Assembly: GCA_903911165.1 (NCBI GenBank)
Contig: CAIWCQ010000287.1
Coordinates: 1 to 8,080 of the forward strand
Origin: an uncultured Actinomycetes bacterium
GTDB taxonomy: Bacteria; Actinomycetota; Actinomycetes; Mycobacteriales; Mycobacteriaceae
Direction of reading: 5' to 3'
DNA length: 8,080 nucleotides
Shown: positions 5,342 through 8,080 of the stretch, piece after piece
Numbering within the stretch: the stretch's first letter is position 1
Layout of the letters: each line of letters opens with the position of its first letter
The notes under the pieces: model-generated
What the model was told of the DNA's origin: nothing
The model's input: the letters and a program-made list of their open reading frames with translations, nothing else
Database searches by the model: none
Position numbers and translations under genes: made by a program

Positions 5342-7102
5342 ATGTATGACTTGACGATCACCGGGGGCATGGTGGTGGACGGCACCGGCGGGAAACCGTT
5401 CCGGGCCGATCTGGGAATCAAGGACGGGGTGATCGTCGACGTACGCCGGCGATCCGGCGACGACTCCGGTCTCGACGGGGAGACGGCGAAGAGCATCGAT
5501 GCCACCGGACGGATCGTGACGCCCGGATTCGTCGACATTCACACCCACTACGACGGCCAGGTCAGCTGGGACGGCCTGCTGGAGCCGTCCACCCTGCACG
5601 GCGTGACGACCGTCGTCAGCGGCAACTGCGGCGTCGGATTCGCACCCGTCGCACCGGGCCGTGAGCAGTGGCTCATCGAACTCATGGAAGGCGTCGAGGA
5701 TATCCCCGGTTCGGCGCTGGCTGAGGGCATCACCTGGGAGTGGGAGAGCTTCCCCGAATACCTCGACGCAGTCGAGAAGCAAAGGCTGGCAGTCGATTAC
5801 GGGACTCAGGTGGCCCACGGCCCGGTCCGCGGCTATGTGATGGGGGAGCGAGGCGCTCGCAACGAGGCCGCCAACGCCGACGATATCGCCGGAATGGCGC
5901 GCATCGTCCAGGAGGCCATCGAGGCCGGCGCGCTGGGCTTCTCGACGTCGCGCACCGAGGCACACCGGGCCATCGACGGTGAACCCGTCCCGGGCACCTA
6001 TGCCGCCGAAGACGAGCTGTTCGCACTGGGCCGCGCGATGGCCGCCGGCGGTCAGGCGGTATTCGAGGTGGCGCCGGACGGCACCGCGGGGGAGAACGTC
6101 GACGCCCCGATGCGCGAACTCGACTGGATGGTTCGCCTCGCGGCTGAGATTGACCGGCCGGTGTCATTCGCGATGGTGCAGACCCAAACGGCGCCCGACC
6201 TGTGGCGTAAGCAACTCGATATCGCCGGCAGAGCATTCGACGACGGGATCCGCGTGCACCCGCAGTTCGCCGCGCGGCCGTTCGGCATGCTGTTCGGATT
6301 CGAGGGATATCACGCCTTCACGCACCGGCCGACGTTCCGCAAGCTCAAGGCTGAACTGGCCCCGGCCGATCTCCGCGCGCGGCTCGCCGATCCGGCGGTG
6401 CGCGCGGCGATCCTCGCCGAGACGGATCTGCCGGCCCAACCCAAACCGCTGTTCGACTCGCTGTTCGCGTTCATTCAGCACAGCGCCGCCAGCATGTACG
6501 CGATCGGTGACCCGCCGGACTACGAACCGACGCCGGATCGCACCATTGCCGCGATTGCGACCGCCCGTGGTGCCGACCCGTTGGCCACCATGTACGACCT
6601 GATGCTGGAGTCGGGCGGCACCGCCATGCTGATGCTGCCCTTCTTCAACTACGTCGACGGCAACCACGACACCATCTACGAGATGCTGTCGCACCCGGCC
6701 GCCATTTCGGGGCTGTCCGACGGTGGCGCGCACTGCGGGCTGATCTGCGACGCCTCGCTGCCGACATTCCTGCTCAGCCACTGGGCGCGGGACCGCCACC
6801 GCGGCCCGAAGTTCGCCCTGGAGTATCTGGTGCGCAAGCAGACCCTCGACACCGCGACGCTGTTCGGGCTCACCGACCGCGGCGTGCTGGCGGTCGGCAA
6901 GAAGGCCGACGTCAACGTCATCGACTTCGACGCGCTGGGCTTGGGCGTCCCGAAGATGGCCTACGACCTGCCGGCCGGTGGCCGCCGACTCATCCAGGGC
7001 GCAACGGGTTATGACGCAACCGTGGTCAGCGGCGTGGTGACCCGACGCCACGGCGTCGACACCGGTGCCCGGCCGGGGAAGTTGCTGCGAGGAGTGCGCT
7101 GA
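5342..7102 (+). CDS. Amidohydrolase, N-acyl-D-amino-acid deacylase family
   Basis: A 586-aa amidohydrolase-superfamily enzyme. The N-terminal beta part (MYDLTITGGMVVDGTG) and C-terminal beta part (GVLAVGKKADVNVIDFD, 514-530) flank the TIM barrel. Visible metal-site residues are His67 and His69 in DIHTHYDGQ, Cys96 in GNCGVGFAP (the bridging-Cys position in D-aminoacylases) and Asp460 in GLSDGGAH. His159 in QVAHGPVRGYVMG is also conserved-looking. The His residues that normally follow PGTYA and the next strand in true D-aminoacylases seem replaced (FEVAPDG at 241-247, SFAMVQ at 275-280), so substrate and metal content may differ. Members hydrolyse N-acyl-D-amino acids or related cyclic amides. 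No signal peptide is visible, so it is probably cytoplasmic. The protein is longer than the roughly 480-aa classical enzymes, and M. tuberculosis Rv2913c is a comparable protein from memory. The rhomboid gene follows after 28 bp. Confidence 0.9.
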   Translation: MYDLTITGGMVVDGTGGKPFRADLGIKDGVIVDVRRRSGDDSGLDGETAKSIDATGRIVTPGFVDIHTHYDGQVSWDGLLEPSTLHGVTTVVSGNCGVGFAPVAPGREQWLIELMEGVEDIPGSALAEGITWEWESFPEYLDAVEKQRLAVDYGTQVAHGPVRGYVMGERGARNEAANADDIAGMARIVQEAIEAGALGFSTSRTEAHRAIDGEPVPGTYAAEDELFALGRAMAAGGQAVFEVAPDGTAGENVDAPMRELDWMVRLAAEIDRPVSFAMVQTQTAPDLWRKQLDIAGRAFDDGIRVHPQFAARPFGMLFGFEGYHAFTHRPTFRKLKAELAPADLRARLADPAVRAAILAETDLPAQPKPLFDSLFAFIQHSAASMYAIGDPPDYEPTPDRTIAAIATARGADPLATMYDLMLESGGTAMLMLPFFNYVDGNHDTIYEMLSHPAAISGLSDGGAHCGLICDASLPTFLLSHWARDRHRGPKFALEYLVRKQTLDTATLFGLTDRGVLAVGKKADVNVIDFDALGLGVPKMAYDLPAGGRRLIQGATGYDATVVSGVVTRRHGVDTGARPGKLLRGVR

Positions 7103-7114
7103 GGCCGCCCCAAG

Positions 7115-7120
7115 TATCCT
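7115..7120 (+). promoter_or_regulatory. Candidate -10 element for a near-leaderless rhomboid transcript
   Basis: TATCCT fits TAnnnT and ends 10 nt before ATG 7131, so transcription would begin within a few bases of the start codon. The bases just before the ATG (CGGCACCATC) hold no Shine-Dalgarno sequence, which agrees with leaderless initiation, common in mycobacteria. No clear -35 is seen. Confidence 0.4.
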
Positions 7121-7130
7121 CGGCACCATC

Positions 7131-7997
7131 ATGAGTTTCCCCTACCCGCCGCAGACCCCGGCCGGAGCGCCCACCTGCTACCGCCACCCTGATCGGCAGA
7201 CCCTGGTCAGCTGCAACCGCTGCGGACGGTCGACCTGCCCGGAGTGCATGCGCAGCGCGTCCGTCGGGCACCAGTGCGTGGACTGCGTGCAGGCCGCCGC
7301 CCAGAGTGTGCCGACAGCGGTAACGGTGTCCGGCGGGATCCGCCGCGCCGGGGCGCCGGTGCTCACCTATGCGTTGATCGCCATCAACGTGGCGGTGTTC
7401 GTGCTGCAGGCCGTCACGCCGGGACTGCAGGCCAAGCTGGCGCTGTGGGCGCCCGCCGTCGCCGGCGGTGAGTTGTACCGGTTGGGGACGTCGGCGTTCA
7501 TCCACTACGGGTTGCTGCACCTACTGTTCAACATGGGCGCCTTGTACGTGGTGGGCCCGCCGCTCGAGCGGCACCTCGGCCGGCTTCGGTTTGTCGCCCT
7601 GTATGCGCTCAGCGCCCTCGGCGGGTCGGTGGTGGTCTATCTGTTCTCGCCGCTGAACTCGGCCACCGGTGGTGCCTCGGGTGCGGTCTTCGGTCTTTTC
7701 GGTGCCACCTTTGTGCTGGCGAAGCGGCTGAACCTCGACGTTCGCGGCGTCGTCACGTTGATCGCGATCAACATGGCCATCACCTTCACCATCCCGGGCA
7801 TCAGCTGGCAGGGCCATGTCGGTGGGCTCGTCACCGGCGGCCTGATCGCGGCCGCTTACCTTTATGCGCCTCGGGCGGGCCGCAACCTGGTGCAGGGCGG
7901 TGCCACGATCGGCCTACTGGCATTGTTCATCGGCCTGATCGCCTGGCGAACTACATCCTTGGCCGAAAGATTCGGGCCGATGCTCAATCATCGGTGA
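7131..7997 (+). CDS. Rhomboid intramembrane serine protease with N-terminal B-box-like zinc finger
   Basis: A 288-aa membrane protein. Residues 16-52 hold a cross-brace zinc-binding pattern: Cys16, His19, Cys28, Cys31, Cys36, Cys39, His47, Cys49 and Cys52. Several hydrophobic segments follow (about 78-97, 121-143, 152-172, 181-199, 206-221, 226-246 and 256-272). The rhomboid dyad is Ser183 in GASGAVFG and His229 in GHVGG; His130 and Asn134 in HLLFNMGALYVVG match the oxyanion-hole residues. It should cleave transmembrane substrates within the plasma membrane; the finger would be cytoplasmic if the usual topology holds. I chose ATG 7131 over the upstream start at 7065, which would overlap the amidohydrolase gene by 38 nt. 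It resembles mycobacterial rhomboids such as Rv0110 as I recall them. Confidence 0.94.
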   Translation: MSFPYPPQTPAGAPTCYRHPDRQTLVSCNRCGRSTCPECMRSASVGHQCVDCVQAAAQSVPTAVTVSGGIRRAGAPVLTYALIAINVAVFVLQAVTPGLQAKLALWAPAVAGGELYRLGTSAFIHYGLLHLLFNMGALYVVGPPLERHLGRLRFVALYALSALGGSVVVYLFSPLNSATGGASGAVFGLFGATFVLAKRLNLDVRGVVTLIAINMAITFTIPGISWQGHVGGLVTGGLIAAAYLYAPRAGRNLVQGGATIGLLALFIGLIAWRTTSLAERFGPMLNHR

Positions 7998-8029
7998 GCG
8001 CCATCTCGGTGAGCGCCATCTCAGTGAGC
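7991..8029 (+). repeat. 15-bp tandem direct repeat spanning the rhomboid stop codon
   Basis: TCGGTGAGCGCCATC occurs perfectly at 7991-8005 and 8006-8020, followed by a partial third copy, TCAGTGAGC, at 8021-8029. The first copy contains the TGA stop of the rhomboid gene. It fills most of the 50-bp gap between the rhomboid gene and the convergent gene at the window edge. I see no convincing terminator hairpin here. Confidence 0.85.
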
Positions 8030-8047
8030 TAGCCGGAATGGGCCGAT

Positions 8048-8080
8048 TTACAGCCGCGTCAGGTTGAACGGGTAGGTGAA
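8048..8080 (-). CDS. C-terminal 10 codons of a convergent unidentified gene (partial)
   Basis: On the - strand the last bases read FTYPFNLTRL and then TAA at 8050-8048. The frame stays open to the window edge. The absence of any good + strand frame here and the amino-acid composition suggest a real gene end convergent with the rhomboid gene. It is too short to identify. Confidence 0.5.
   Translation of the reverse strand, partial: FTYPFNLTRL

Noticed and set aside
6164..7132. Long - strand ORF of 322 aa antisense to the amidohydrolase
   Set aside because: It is a high-GC shadow; the + strand encodes a full-length family member with metal motifs.
1..8080. Insertion sequence, prophage, CRISPR, tRNA or toxin-antitoxin content
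   Set aside because: No transposase, integrase, phage, Cas or tRNA-like sequence and no spaced repeat array was seen; the small coupled genes look ESX-related and not like toxin-antitoxin pairs.

Overview
The window is high-GC DNA with strongly G/C-biased third codon positions, frequent GTG starts and ATGA/GTGA gene overlaps. Its gene content (a signal-less NlpC/P60 protein, EspC- and EspD-like small ESX-associated proteins, a zinc-finger rhomboid) points to a mycobacterium, probably a fast-growing Mycolicibacterium-type species. This rests on gene content and recall of families, not on a database search.

Left part (1-2760, all + strand). The tail of an unidentified gene overlaps an NlpC/P60 peptidase gene by ATGA. 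After an 83-bp gap holding a candidate promoter with a perfect 16-bp palindrome come three tightly packed genes: a 373-aa, cysteine-free, Pro/Ala-rich protein (helical DUF4226-like N-terminus, repetitive linker, C-terminus resembling a Cys-less NlpC/P60 half-domain), a 105-aa EspC/DUF2580-like helical protein and a 99-aa EspD/EspH (DUF2694)-like protein. From memory this resembles the poorly characterised M. tuberculosis Rv0024-Rv0028 block. The order large protein, EspC-like, EspD-like mirrors espA-espC-espD. The peptidase and the 373-aa protein appear to share one overall architecture, which suggests an active enzyme paired with a pseudoenzyme paralogue beside ESX substrate or chaperone-like genes. 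This is the most interesting part of the window.

Middle part (2765-5273, - strand). A putative operon reads leftward: SAM-dependent methyltransferase, VOC/glyoxalase-fold protein, class C beta-lactamase-fold serine hydrolase, and a probable 48-aa small protein whose stop lies 4 bp from the convergent stop of the EspD-like gene.

Right part (5342-7997, + strand). Divergent from that operon are a 586-aa D-aminoacylase-family amidohydrolase and, 28 bp downstream, a rhomboid intramembrane protease with an N-terminal B-box-like zinc finger; its start looks nearly leaderless. A 15-bp tandem repeat spans the rhomboid stop codon. The window ends in the last 10 codons of a convergent - strand gene. 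No RNA genes, insertion sequences or CRISPR arrays were seen, and no gene-free stretch exceeds 83 bp.
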